From contig JAIDQW010000462.1 of assembly GCA_029062075.1 (NCBI GenBank), positions 1 to 7,749 of the forward strand: DNA of 7,749 nt. Reading direction: 5' to 3'. Both the position numbers and the translations under genes were made by a program. Of this stretch, positions 1 through 6,201 are shown piece by piece. The number at the start of each line of letters is the position of its first letter. The first letter of the stretch is position 1. The stretch is from Paramuribaculum sp. (GTDB lineage: Bacteria > Bacteroidota > Bacteroidia > Bacteroidales > Muribaculaceae). The notes below the pieces were generated by a model that was given only the letters and a program-made list of their open reading frames with translations, made no database searches and was not told where the DNA came from.

Positions 1-19
1 AACTATTATTAGATTCATT

Positions 20-1210
20 ATGATTAAAAGAAGCATCCTTGGTCTGGCATGCGCTATGTTCATTGGAACTGCCGCTTTTGCTCAGGGAAATCAGGAGGTT
101 AAGCAGGTTTCTGATCCTGCTCAGGGTTACCTCTTCAATCGTTTCTCTAACAACTGGTTTATCACCGCTGAAGGTGGCGTTAGCCTCTTCATGTCTGATT
201 TTGACCAGCATAACAAACTTTCTAAGCGTCTCGCACCTGCTGCCTCTATTTATGTAGGTAAGTGGTTCTCACCCATCATCGGTCTCCGTCTGGGTGGTAG
301 CTTCGTTGCAGCTAAGACTCTTAGCAAAGTAAATGTTTATCCTTACACCAGCGGTCTCGTTGACGGTAAGTACTACAAACAGTACCAGAACGAGTTCGGT
401 GCTGTAGGTGACGTTCTCATCAACCTTACAAACTGGTGGTGCGGTTATCGTCCCGGTCGTATCTACAACTCTTCTGTTTACTTCGGTGGCGGCGCTTACT
501 GGACCGTTGCTCAGGTTGGTAAGGACTACGCTTGGGAAAATGCACACAACTTCAACACTTCACTCCGTGCAGGCTGGATCAACGCATTCAATGTAAGCAA
601 CAGCGTACAGCTCTTCCTTGATATCCGTTACAGCACATTCGATGCTCCCCAGAAACGTGTAGCTATCGAAAAGCAGACTGCAGGTGACCTCCAGGCTTAT
701 GTTGGTATCACCTACAACTTCAACAAGCGCACTTGGGATGCTCCCGTTGTTCCCGTTTGTCCCGAAGTTCCCGACTGCAGCGCAATCGAAGCTCGTCTTC
801 AGGCTGCTAACGCTCGCATCGCTGATCTCGAGCGTCAGCTCAAAGATTGCCTCAACCGTCCTGTTGAGAAAGCCGTTGCTTGCCCCAAAACACTTGCTAC
901 TATCTACTATCCCATCAACAAATCAAGCCTCTCTACCCGCGAAGTTAACGTTCTCCGCGCAGTGGCTTCTGTGATGAAAGAAACCGGCAAGAACTACACA
1001 CTCACCGGCTGGGCTGACAACTACACCGGTACTGAGTCTTACAACGAACGCCTCCGCCACGCTCGTGTAAACGGCGTTCAGCGTCAGCTCATCCGTCTCG
1101 GTGTTCCCGAGTCTCAGCTCAATGCTACCGTTAACAACGGTAACCTGACCGATCTCGGCGAAAAAGCTGTTCAGCTCGACCGCGCCGTTACTATCGAAGA
1201 GGCTCAGTAA
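20..1210 (+). CDS. OmpA-family outer-membrane beta-barrel protein with peptidoglycan-binding C-terminal domain
   Basis: Predicted outer-membrane protein tethering the outer membrane to peptidoglycan. Residues 1-21 form a signal peptide (basic MIKR, hydrophobic core, cleavage expected at FA|Q22). Residues of about 36-236 alternate aromatic and polar positions and end in YVGITYNF, typical of a small barrel whose last strand closes there. A proline-rich hinge (about 241-251) leads to a short predicted coiled coil (about 255-278), then an OmpA-like domain (about 288-396). In that domain the motif GWADNYTG...LRHARVN supplies Asp333 and Arg349, spaced like the peptidoglycan-binding Asp/Arg pair of OmpA/Pal proteins. 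Four cysteines (247, 253, 277, 288) flank the hinge and coil. Codon use is strongly biased to CTC, CGT, AAC, TTC and GCT, suggesting high expression. The ATG at 20 is the only start that keeps the signal peptide. The promoter lies outside the window. The family call is secure; the strand number is inference. Confidence 0.93.
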   Translation: MIKRSILGLACAMFIGTAAFAQGNQEVKQVSDPAQGYLFNRFSNNWFITAEGGVSLFMSDFDQHNKLSKRLAPAASIYVGKWFSPIIGLRLGGSFVAAKTLSKVNVYPYTSGLVDGKYYKQYQNEFGAVGDVLINLTNWWCGYRPGRIYNSSVYFGGGAYWTVAQVGKDYAWENAHNFNTSLRAGWINAFNVSNSVQLFLDIRYSTFDAPQKRVAIEKQTAGDLQAYVGITYNFNKRTWDAPVVPVCPEVPDCSAIEARLQAANARIADLERQLKDCLNRPVEKAVACPKTLATIYYPINKSSLSTREVNVLRAVASVMKETGKNYTLTGWADNYTGTESYNERLRHARVNGVQRQLIRLGVPESQLNATVNNGNLTDLGEKAVQLDRAVTIEEAQ

Positions 1211-1236
1211 TTAGATAAGATTTTAATTACATAATC

Positions 1237-1269
1237 AAGAGGCTGTGAATTCCACAGCCTCTTTTTTTT
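1237..1269 (+). terminator. Intrinsic terminator of the OmpA-family gene
   Basis: A perfect 9-bp G/C-rich stem (1239-1247 with 1253-1261), extended by two A-T pairs, encloses a 5-nt loop AATTC and is followed by eight T (1262-1269). It begins 26 bp after the stop codon. Its T-run overlaps the -33 element of the next gene's predicted promoter. Confidence 0.93.
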
Positions 1270-1298
1270 GTCTCACTCTGATGCTTTTTGTAATTTTG
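1267..1298 (+). promoter_or_regulatory. Bacteroidetes-type promoter for the M48 protease gene
   Basis: TTTG at 1267-1270 and TAATTTTG at 1291-1298 are separated by 20 bp and match the Bacteroidetes -33/-7 consensus (TTTG, TAnnTTTG) exactly. Transcription would start near 1304, leaving a leader of about 24 nt before the ATG at 1328. The call rests on consensus match, spacing and position. Confidence 0.78.
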
Positions 1299-1327
1299 CG
1301 CGAAAGAATTATTAACCTGTCACAGAT

Positions 1328-2125
1328 ATGAAAAATATTGCAATGAAATTTATTGCCGCAATAGCATTTCTTATGGTTGCGGTTTCGGCAAATGCTCAGT
1401 TCAATCTCAGTAAGGTGGCAAGTGCCGCGAAGAAAGGAGTTCAGGCTCTCACTATCACCGATGCTCAGATGGCTGCTTATGTAAAGGAGTCAGTTGACTG
1501 GATGGATAAAAATAATAAAGTACCCGGCGAAGATAATCCTTACACAATACGTCTTCGCAAGCTCACATCAAATCTTAAGGATGCTGATGGTATTCCTTTG
1601 AACTTCAAGGTATATGATGTGGTTGATGTTAATGCATTCGCTTGCCCTGACGGCAGTGTGCGTGTGTTCTCTTCACTTATGGATATTATGAGCGATGAGG
1701 AACTTCTCGGTGTTATCGGTCACGAAATTGGTCATGTTACCAAGCGTCACAGCAAAAACGGCTTCAAGCAGCAGCTTCTCACCGGAGCCGCTAAAGATGC
1801 AATCGCATCTGCCGGAGGTACAGCCGCAAAACTCACTGAGTCACAGCTCGGCTCCCTCGGAGAAAGCCTCATTGGAGCAAAATACTCACAGAAGCAGGAA
1901 AATGAGGCTGATGACGCCGGATATGATTTTCTTGTGGCGAACGGAATCAATCCCTGGGGGATGGTAATGGCTTTTGAAAAACTTCAGAACCTGGAGGGAA
2001 ATGTGAAGTCAAACATGGTTCAGAAAATGTTCAGTTCTCACCCGGAAACCACCAAACGCATCAAGCGAATGAGTGAGAGAGCTACAAAAGACGGCTACTC
2101 TCGTCCGGAATCAGAATCAAAATAA
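1328..2125 (+). CDS. Periplasmic M48-family zinc metalloprotease
   Basis: Predicted exported zinc endopeptidase of family M48, resembling the catalytic part of the envelope quality-control proteases BepA, LoiP and YcaL. Residues 1-23 form a signal peptide ending SANA|Q24, with no lipobox cysteine, so a soluble periplasmic protein is expected. The zinc site is complete: His132-Glu133-x-x-His136 (HEIGH) and the downstream glutamate Glu193 within QENEADDAGYDFL. The C-terminal HPETTKRI (His238-Ile245) is the usual M48 tail motif. At 265 residues it has only the protease domain and lacks the TPR repeats of BepA. An internal ATG at codon 6 would also leave a usable signal peptide, so the start could be 15 bp later. 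The promoter at 1267-1298 fits the annotated start. The EamA gene follows after 25 bp and is probably co-transcribed. The substrate is unknown. Confidence 0.93.
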   Translation: MKNIAMKFIAAIAFLMVAVSANAQFNLSKVASAAKKGVQALTITDAQMAAYVKESVDWMDKNNKVPGEDNPYTIRLRKLTSNLKDADGIPLNFKVYDVVDVNAFACPDGSVRVFSSLMDIMSDEELLGVIGHEIGHVTKRHSKNGFKQQLLTGAAKDAIASAGGTAAKLTESQLGSLGESLIGAKYSQKQENEADDAGYDFLVANGINPWGMVMAFEKLQNLEGNVKSNMVQKMFSSHPETTKRIKRMSERATKDGYSRPESESK

Positions 2126-2150
2126 AAAGTTAACCGGACCATAGTGTCGC

Positions 2151-3050
2151 ATGGCTTCAGCAAAGATTAGGGGACACTTGTCTATGTTGATGGCAAATGT
2201 GCTGTGGGGACTTATGTCTCCAGTGGCAAAATTTGTCCTATCATCAGGAATAGTAGCACCGCTTCTGCTCACCGATTTCAGGGTGGGCGGAGCGGCGCTC
2301 CTTTTCTGGTTACTGTCTATCTTCATGCCTCGCGAGCGTGTCCCCTGGCAGGATTTGCTCAGACTCGCTGGTGCAGGAATGCTCGGAATATTGCTGAATC
2401 AGGGGTGTTTTATCTTTGGTGTAGGGCTTACTTCTCCCGGTGAGGCTTCACTTATCACCACTACCATGCCTATGTGGGTTATGGTACTTGCTTACATAAT
2501 TCTTGGTGAGCCTATAACCGGGAAGAAGGTCGGAGGAATAGTTCTTGGAGCGAGTGGCGCGCTGATTCTTGTTCTCAGTGGAAGAGCAAATATAAGTGGT
2601 GGAGAAAACCCAACCCTTGGGGACCTACTTGTTCTTGGTGCTCAGCTGAGCTATGCGCTTTATCTTACACTCTATCGTAATTTCATCCGTAAATATTCAC
2701 TTGTCACACTGATGAAGTGGATGTTTACCTTCGCCACAATTGTTGCGGTTCCGGTGTCGTTGCCAACAATTCTATCTACCGATTTCAGCGGTGTAACTAC
2801 ATCAATGTGGTGCGGAGCTGCATACGTAGTGGTAGGGGGAACGTTTATCGCATATATTGGAATTATGATAGGTCAGAAGAATCTACGCCCTACAGTAGTT
2901 GGAATGTACAATTATGTTCAGCCGATTGTTGCAACCGTAGTGGGAATCTCTTTGGGTATGGATAACTTCTCCTTATTGAAAGGTGTAGCTGTGGTTCTGA
3001 TATTTTCAGGAGTGTATCTGGTTACAATCAGCCGTGCAAAAGGGCAGTAG
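2151..3050 (+). CDS. EamA/DMT-superfamily transporter (two EamA domains)
   Basis: Inner-membrane carrier of the drug/metabolite transporter superfamily; the substrate cannot be told from sequence. The 299 residues form about ten hydrophobic helices in two repeated EamA halves, roughly 8-143 and 156-293. The first half opens with ANVLWGLMSPVAKF and carries the family's LGEPIT motif before its last helix. The second half opens with GDLLVLGAQLSYALYLTLYR and contains the counterpart YNYVQPIVATVVGISLG. Length is normal for the family. No promoter match or terminator is visible in the 25 bp after the M48 gene, so read-through transcription is likely. The stop codon is 3 bp from the stop of the convergent M15 gene. 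No Shine-Dalgarno site decides the start, but the ATG sits directly before the first helix. Confidence 0.93.
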   Translation: MASAKIRGHLSMLMANVLWGLMSPVAKFVLSSGIVAPLLLTDFRVGGAALLFWLLSIFMPRERVPWQDLLRLAGAGMLGILLNQGCFIFGVGLTSPGEASLITTTMPMWVMVLAYIILGEPITGKKVGGIVLGASGALILVLSGRANISGGENPTLGDLLVLGAQLSYALYLTLYRNFIRKYSLVTLMKWMFTFATIVAVPVSLPTILSTDFSGVTTSMWCGAAYVVVGGTFIAYIGIMIGQKNLRPTVVGMYNYVQPIVATVVGISLGMDNFSLLKGVAVVLIFSGVYLVTISRAKGQ

Positions 3051-3053
3051 TTT

Positions 3054-3722
3054 TCAGAAATCAAGCAACTTGTATCGGCTTCGGGCTACAGCACGGGATT
3101 TGAAATTGAAATGCCACCATTCTGTGCGCAGTGCCGAGAAACCACCGGCACGCATTACCTTTCTTAGCAGCAGTCTGTTCTGCCTTTCCTGTTCGGATAT
3201 CTTACCTTGTTTAACAAGCGAGGTTTCAGAATCAATGTTGCTCTCATAGCCCAGATGGTCAACAGGTGTGCCCATCGGCAGTTCGTTACCATTCTCATCT
3301 ATGATAGTTATATCTACTGCCAGTCCGAAGTTGTGCTGACCTCCACCTCTCGTCGGGTTACTTACATATTTTGATTTTGGAGTCCCCTTGACTTTGTTCC
3401 ACATTTTGCGCTGCACGCTTATCGGGCGAGCGGCATCACAAACCTTGAGGCTGTAGCCCGGGTACTCTTTTCTGAGTGCCGTCTGTGCTTTTGCAAGACC
3501 GGCGGCGGCTTCCGGGTGAATGTAGGCCTTTTTGAGTGTCCCGTACATATCTTCACCGACAAAATTGTCTTTTCCGGCATACATAAGGTCAATAACAACA
3601 TCGGGAACAATTTCGGCAATATCCACCATACCTGCAGATTTCATTGCCGCATCGTAATTCTGGGCAGGTAGTGAAACTGCAACATTCATAATCAGAAAAA
3701 ATAAAAAAGCCAGTCTATACAT
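3054..3722 (-). CDS. VanX-like D-alanyl-D-alanine dipeptidase (peptidase family M15)
   Basis: Predicted exported zinc dipeptidase that would split D-Ala-D-Ala or related peptidoglycan-derived dipeptides. Residues 1-20 are a signal peptide (MYRLAFLFFL..., cleavage expected at LPA|Q21). The VanX active-site set is present: Arg99 in DAARP, zinc ligands His130 and Asp137 in HNFGLAVD, catalytic Glu201 and third zinc ligand His204 in EWWHF. The serine opening the family motif SxHxxGxAxD is glycine here (Gly128). NRLLLRKVMRAGGF (182-195) is also typical of the family. No resistance genes (VanH/VanA type ligase, VanRS) are nearby, and the protein is exported rather than cytoplasmic, so a role in cell-wall recycling or nutrition is more likely than vancomycin resistance (inference). 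It is divergent from the 3753 gene and convergent with the EamA gene. Confidence 0.92.
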   Translation of the reverse strand: MYRLAFLFFLIMNVAVSLPAQNYDAAMKSAGMVDIAEIVPDVVIDLMYAGKDNFVGEDMYGTLKKAYIHPEAAAGLAKAQTALRKEYPGYSLKVCDAARPISVQRKMWNKVKGTPKSKYVSNPTRGGGQHNFGLAVDITIIDENGNELPMGTPVDHLGYESNIDSETSLVKQGKISEQERQNRLLLRKVMRAGGFSALRTEWWHFNFKSRAVARSRYKLLDF

Positions 3723-3729
3723 ACCGAGG

Positions 3730-3761
3730 CGAATTTACTAACTTTGCTGTCAATGAGCAAA
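3730..3761 (-). promoter_or_regulatory. Predicted promoter of the M15 dipeptidase gene, near-leaderless
   Basis: Read on the minus strand, TTTG (3761-3758), 20 bp and TAAATTCG (3737-3730) match the Bacteroidetes consensus with one change in the -7 element (C for T). The start site would fall at about 3725-3722, at or just before the ATG (3722), giving little or no leader. The -33 element lies inside the first codons of the divergent gene. Confidence 0.55.
3739..3746 (+). promoter_or_regulatory. -7 element of the predicted promoter for the 3753 membrane-protein gene
   Basis: TAACTTTG matches TAnnTTTG exactly. No TTTG is seen at the expected distance upstream, so the -33 half is weak or absent. 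Expected initiation at about 3751-3754 coincides with the ATG at 3753, implying a leaderless mRNA. The element also covers the alternative TTG start at 3744, which argues against that start. Confidence 0.55.
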
Positions 3762-4295
3762 AATAAAAATACAATAGCGCTTATGGCTGCTGTTTTAGTG
3801 GCTATGGTAACCTACGGCACAGCGGCGGTTATGTTTAACAATCTCCTTACTCCATGGTGGATGCCGACAGGATGGGCTTTCTCTTTATCGGTGCTTTCGT
3901 TCGTGCTGATGCCCGGGCTGTTCCGGATAGTTACCGACAGCGGTAACCGCTGGATTAACGGTGCTGTTCATTCAGCAGTGATAACCGGAGTGTTTCTATG
4001 CTCTATCACCCTAATAAACAGGATAGGCATTGATTCGCGTCCTAACGAAACTGTAGAGACTCAGATTGTGCGTACATATCAGACAACTCACTATACCACA
4101 AGGAGGATAAGCCGAAACACATACGTGAAAGGTTCACCTTATCAGATGTATCATGTGGTGGTACAATTCCCCGGTGGAAAAGAAAAGAACATTACTGTTT
4201 CCCGAAGCACTTACACGCGGCTCAGCCGAAAACGGCATATAGAGGTTACTCTTATACGTGGATTACTCGGTATGGAGATAATCAAGGGGATATAA
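3753..4295 (+). CDS. Uncharacterised membrane protein with three N-terminal helices and a basic C-terminal domain
   Basis: I do not recognise this family. The 180-residue product has three predicted transmembrane helices (about 8-28, 41-58, 70-90). The N-terminus (SKNKN) and the second loop (RIVTDSGNRW) carry the positive charges, so the positive-inside rule places the tail outside the cytoplasm. The tail (about 95-180) is rich in Arg, Lys, Thr and Tyr and has alternating strand-like segments, including YHVVVQFPGGKEKNITVS, ending in GLLGMEIIKGI. The alternation suggests a small beta-sheet domain, and the overall plan loosely recalls DUF3592-type proteins, but this is a guess. ATG at 3753 is preferred over TTG at 3744 because the -7 element overlaps the latter. 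The gene is monocistronic: a divergent neighbour lies 30 bp upstream and a bidirectional terminator starts at its stop codon. Confidence 0.82.
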   Translation: MSKNKNTIALMAAVLVAMVTYGTAAVMFNNLLTPWWMPTGWAFSLSVLSFVLMPGLFRIVTDSGNRWINGAVHSAVITGVFLCSITLINRIGIDSRPNETVETQIVRTYQTTHYTTRRISRNTYVKGSPYQMYHVVVQFPGGKEKNITVSRSTYTRLSRKRHIEVTLIRGLLGMEIIKGI

Positions 4296-4336
4296 AAAAT
4301 CAGGGCGATTCAATTCCGAATCGCCCTGATTTTTTT
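4294..4336. terminator. Bidirectional intrinsic terminator shared by the membrane-protein and CoA-transferase genes
   Basis: A perfect 12-bp stem (4300-4311 with 4318-4329) closes a 6-nt loop. It is flanked by six A on the left (4294-4299) and seven T on the right (4330-4336), which extend the pairing to 18 bp. Read from either strand it gives a hairpin followed by a U-run, so it can end both convergent transcripts. It starts within the stop codon of the + strand gene and ends 15 bp before the CoA-transferase stop. Confidence 0.95.
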
Positions 4337-4351
4337 ACTGATATATATGGA

Positions 4352-5845
4352 TTACATATATTTAGCCCAGTCGGTATTGCGCATATCACCGCTGTCAAGG
4401 AATGCGGTGTGGAACGCAAGTGAAGCATTGAGCGAATGAGGGGTCTGACCACCTTTACCCATACGCAGATAGTCGCGGAGCAACTCGCGGTACATCGGGT
4501 GTGCGCAGTTTTCAATAATGAGTTCCGCACGCTGCACGGGGTCTTTGCCTCTGAGATCAGCAACACCTTGATCGGTGATTATAACATCTACCGAGTGCTC
4601 GGTGTGGTCAACGTGTGACACCATGGGAACAATGTTGCTTATGAGGCCACCTTTGGTGATAGACGGGCAGCTGAAAATAGACAGGTAGCCGTTGCGGGTA
4701 AAGTCGCCTGAGCCACCGATACCGTTCATCATCTTGGTGCCAACAACATGAGTAGAGTTTATGTTACCGAAGATGTCGGCTTCAAGAGCGGTGTTCATAG
4801 CGATTACACCGAGTCGGCGAATCACCTCCGGACTATTTGAAATTTCTGCCGGGCGAATCACCAGTTTGTCACGGAAGAAGTCAATATTGTTGAGCACCTC
4901 AGCCTCGGTTTTGTCACTTAGGGTGAGAGAGCATGTGCTGCCGAATTTGCATCTGCCCTGTTTCATGAGTTCTATTACAGCATCCTGAATCACCTCGGTG
5001 TACATTTCGAACGGAGGAAGTTCCTTGGCATTACCGAGTCCGAAGAGCACAGCGTTTGCCACATTGCCTACACCGCTCTGAATAGGCAGGAAAGATGAGG
5101 GTATTCTGCCCGCTTTTACCTCAGACAGCAGGAAGTTACACACATTAGACCCAATCTGGAGTGTCACATCATCCAGTTCTGTAAATCCTTTGATTCCGTC
5201 ATAAGCATCAGAGTGAACTATTCCGGCAATTTTAGCAGGATCAATTTTCACAGTCGGCTCTCCTATGCGGTCGCTCGGTTTGTAGATAGGAATTTCGCGA
5301 CGGTGAGGGGGATCAAGCGGCATATAAATGTCATGCAGTCCGTAAAGACCTTCCGGCAGAATACTGTTCAGCTCAAGGAAAATCTTTTTCGCATACTTGG
5401 CGTATGTGGGAACGTTTCCGACTCCGGTTCCGAGAACAACCTCCCCGTTGTCAAACACTTTGGCAACCTCAATAATTGCGAAATCGAGTTCGCCGTATGT
5501 GCCGTAGCGGAACTTCTGGGCGAGTTCGCTCAGGTGCAGGTCAAAATAGTGTGCATCATGAGAGTTGATGCGTTTTCTCAAATCGGGAGTATTCTGATAG
5601 GGAGTACGTCTGCCGATAGCGTTAGCTCTTGCAAGTGCGCCATCTGCATGATTGTTTGTTGACGCACCGGTAAAAATATCCACTTTGAAGGGGCGTCCTT
5701 CCGCATGCTCTTTCTCAGCTTTAGCTGCGATGGCTTCTGTTATAACTTTGGGAGAGCCGGAAGCTGTGAAGCCGGATAAGCCGATAGTAGCCCCGTTAAA
5801 AATCTGGGCTGCCGCTTCCTCTGCCGAAATAATTGGAAATGCCAT
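4352..5845 (-). CDS. Acetyl-CoA hydrolase/transferase family protein, probable succinate CoA-transferase
   Basis: Cytoplasmic class I CoA-transferase that moves CoA between succinate and acetate or propionate through a glutamyl-CoA thioester. In Bacteroidales this step would release propionate or acetate while regenerating succinyl-CoA for the methylmalonyl-CoA route (known for the family; the exact acid pair here is inferred). The 497-residue length matches the AarC/Cat1/YgfH group. Visible family motifs are QSGVGNVANAV (256-266), the catalytic glutamate Glu284 in MYTEVIQD, and GIGGSGDF (375-382), which belongs to the active-site loops. The N-terminus (ISAEEAAAQIFNGATIGLSGFTASGSPK) is typical. 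No truncation is seen. It lies 14 bp downstream of the 5860-6177 gene on the same strand with no clear promoter between them, so it is probably transcribed from 6202-6232. The shared terminator at 4294-4336 ends the transcript. Confidence 0.94.
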   Translation of the reverse strand: MAFPIISAEEAAAQIFNGATIGLSGFTASGSPKVITEAIAAKAEKEHAEGRPFKVDIFTGASTNNHADGALARANAIGRRTPYQNTPDLRKRINSHDAHYFDLHLSELAQKFRYGTYGELDFAIIEVAKVFDNGEVVLGTGVGNVPTYAKYAKKIFLELNSILPEGLYGLHDIYMPLDPPHRREIPIYKPSDRIGEPTVKIDPAKIAGIVHSDAYDGIKGFTELDDVTLQIGSNVCNFLLSEVKAGRIPSSFLPIQSGVGNVANAVLFGLGNAKELPPFEMYTEVIQDAVIELMKQGRCKFGSTCSLTLSDKTEAEVLNNIDFFRDKLVIRPAEISNSPEVIRRLGVIAMNTALEADIFGNINSTHVVGTKMMNGIGGSGDFTRNGYLSIFSCPSITKGGLISNIVPMVSHVDHTEHSVDVIITDQGVADLRGKDPVQRAELIIENCAHPMYRELLRDYLRMGKGGQTPHSLNASLAFHTAFLDSGDMRNTDWAKYM

Positions 5846-5859
5846 AATTTAAGGTTATA

Positions 5860-6177
5860 TCAAAATTTTCTCTGTAATATTTCTGAATCGATTATTGCTC
5901 TGCGCCAGCGTTCGCGGTAAGCCGCAACTTCTGCATCTGCCTCATCGGGTAACGGATCGGGCTCAGGCATATCAGTTGTTACTCTTTCGCCCTCTTCCTG
6001 AATAATCATGGGGGCAGTAGGGTGGGAAAAAGGCACCGGAGGTATCTGAGATTCCGTAATCGAAAAATCATCGGGTTCAAAAACTCTCTTACCTGATTTC
6101 CGCTTGTTTCTTTCCTTGAAAGCAGCAATGAGACCGGTAAATACCAGAGTTAAAATGATTCCGATAATTTGCTCCAT
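5860..6177 (-). CDS. Small uncharacterised single-helix membrane protein upstream of the CoA-transferase
   Basis: The function is not recognised. The 105 residues have one predicted N-terminal helix (about 4-20, IIGIILTLVFTGLIAAF) followed at once by a strongly basic stretch (21-31, KERNKRKSGKR), so the rest should face the cytoplasm. A proline- and acid-rich, probably disordered linker (about 34-80) ends in a predicted charged helix (82-105) whose tail, RRAIIDSEILQRKF, looks like a conserved docking or interaction motif. I have the impression that similar tails end other small Bacteroidales membrane proteins, but cannot confirm it here. A GTG start at 6183 is in frame, but the ATG at 6177 begins right at the helix and is preferred. 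It is the first gene of a likely two-gene operon with the CoA-transferase, and its own start overlaps the -33 element of miaB's promoter. Confidence 0.82.
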   Translation of the reverse strand: MEQIIGIILTLVFTGLIAAFKERNKRKSGKRVFEPDDFSITESQIPPVPFSHPTAPMIIQEEGERVTTDMPEPDPLPDEADAEVAAYRERWRRAIIDSEILQRKF

Positions 6178-6199
6178 CTGCACTCAATGATTAATTTTG
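6168..6199 (+). promoter_or_regulatory. Bacteroidetes-type promoter for miaB
   Basis: TTTG (6168-6171), 20 bp and TAATTTTG (6192-6199) match the consensus exactly. Initiation near 6206 gives an A/T-rich leader of about 53 nt. The -33 element lies within the first codons of the divergent small membrane protein gene. Confidence 0.78.
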
Positions 6200-6201
6200 T
6201 G

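Noticed and set aside
44..52. Possible lipobox cysteine (Cys11) in the OmpA-family signal peptide
   Set aside because: The residue sits too early, the -3 position is Gly, and the hydrophobic core continues past it to a normal signal peptidase I site at Ala21.
684..974. 96-codon frame overlapping the OmpA-family gene in another + frame
   Set aside because: The product is rich in Ser, Leu and Pro with no domain, and it lies inside a strongly codon-biased gene. It is best explained as a shadow.
2103..2139. Inverted repeat GTCCGG ... CCGGAC across the end of the M48 gene and the spacer
   Set aside because: The stem is only 6 bp with a 25-nt loop and no T-run follows, so it is not a credible terminator.
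3744..3752. TTG start extending the 3753 membrane protein by three residues
   Set aside because: The TTG is part of the predicted -7 element TAACTTTG, and a proper ATG follows at 3753.
5213..5662. 149-codon open frame on the + strand inside the CoA-transferase gene
   Set aside because: It is wholly antisense to a gene with full-length family motifs, and its product has low-complexity shadow-like composition and no recognisable domain. Open antisense frames are common opposite well-biased genes.
5864..5880. AAATTTTG-like -7 match just upstream of the CoA-transferase start
   Set aside because: It lacks the leading TA and has no TTTG at the right distance. The 14-bp gap and the promoter at 6202-6232 make operon transcription the simpler reading.
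6178..6183. GTG start extending the small membrane protein by two residues
   Set aside because: The ATG at 6177 lies directly before the helix, and GTG is the less likely start codon. The difference is two residues and cannot be settled from sequence alone.
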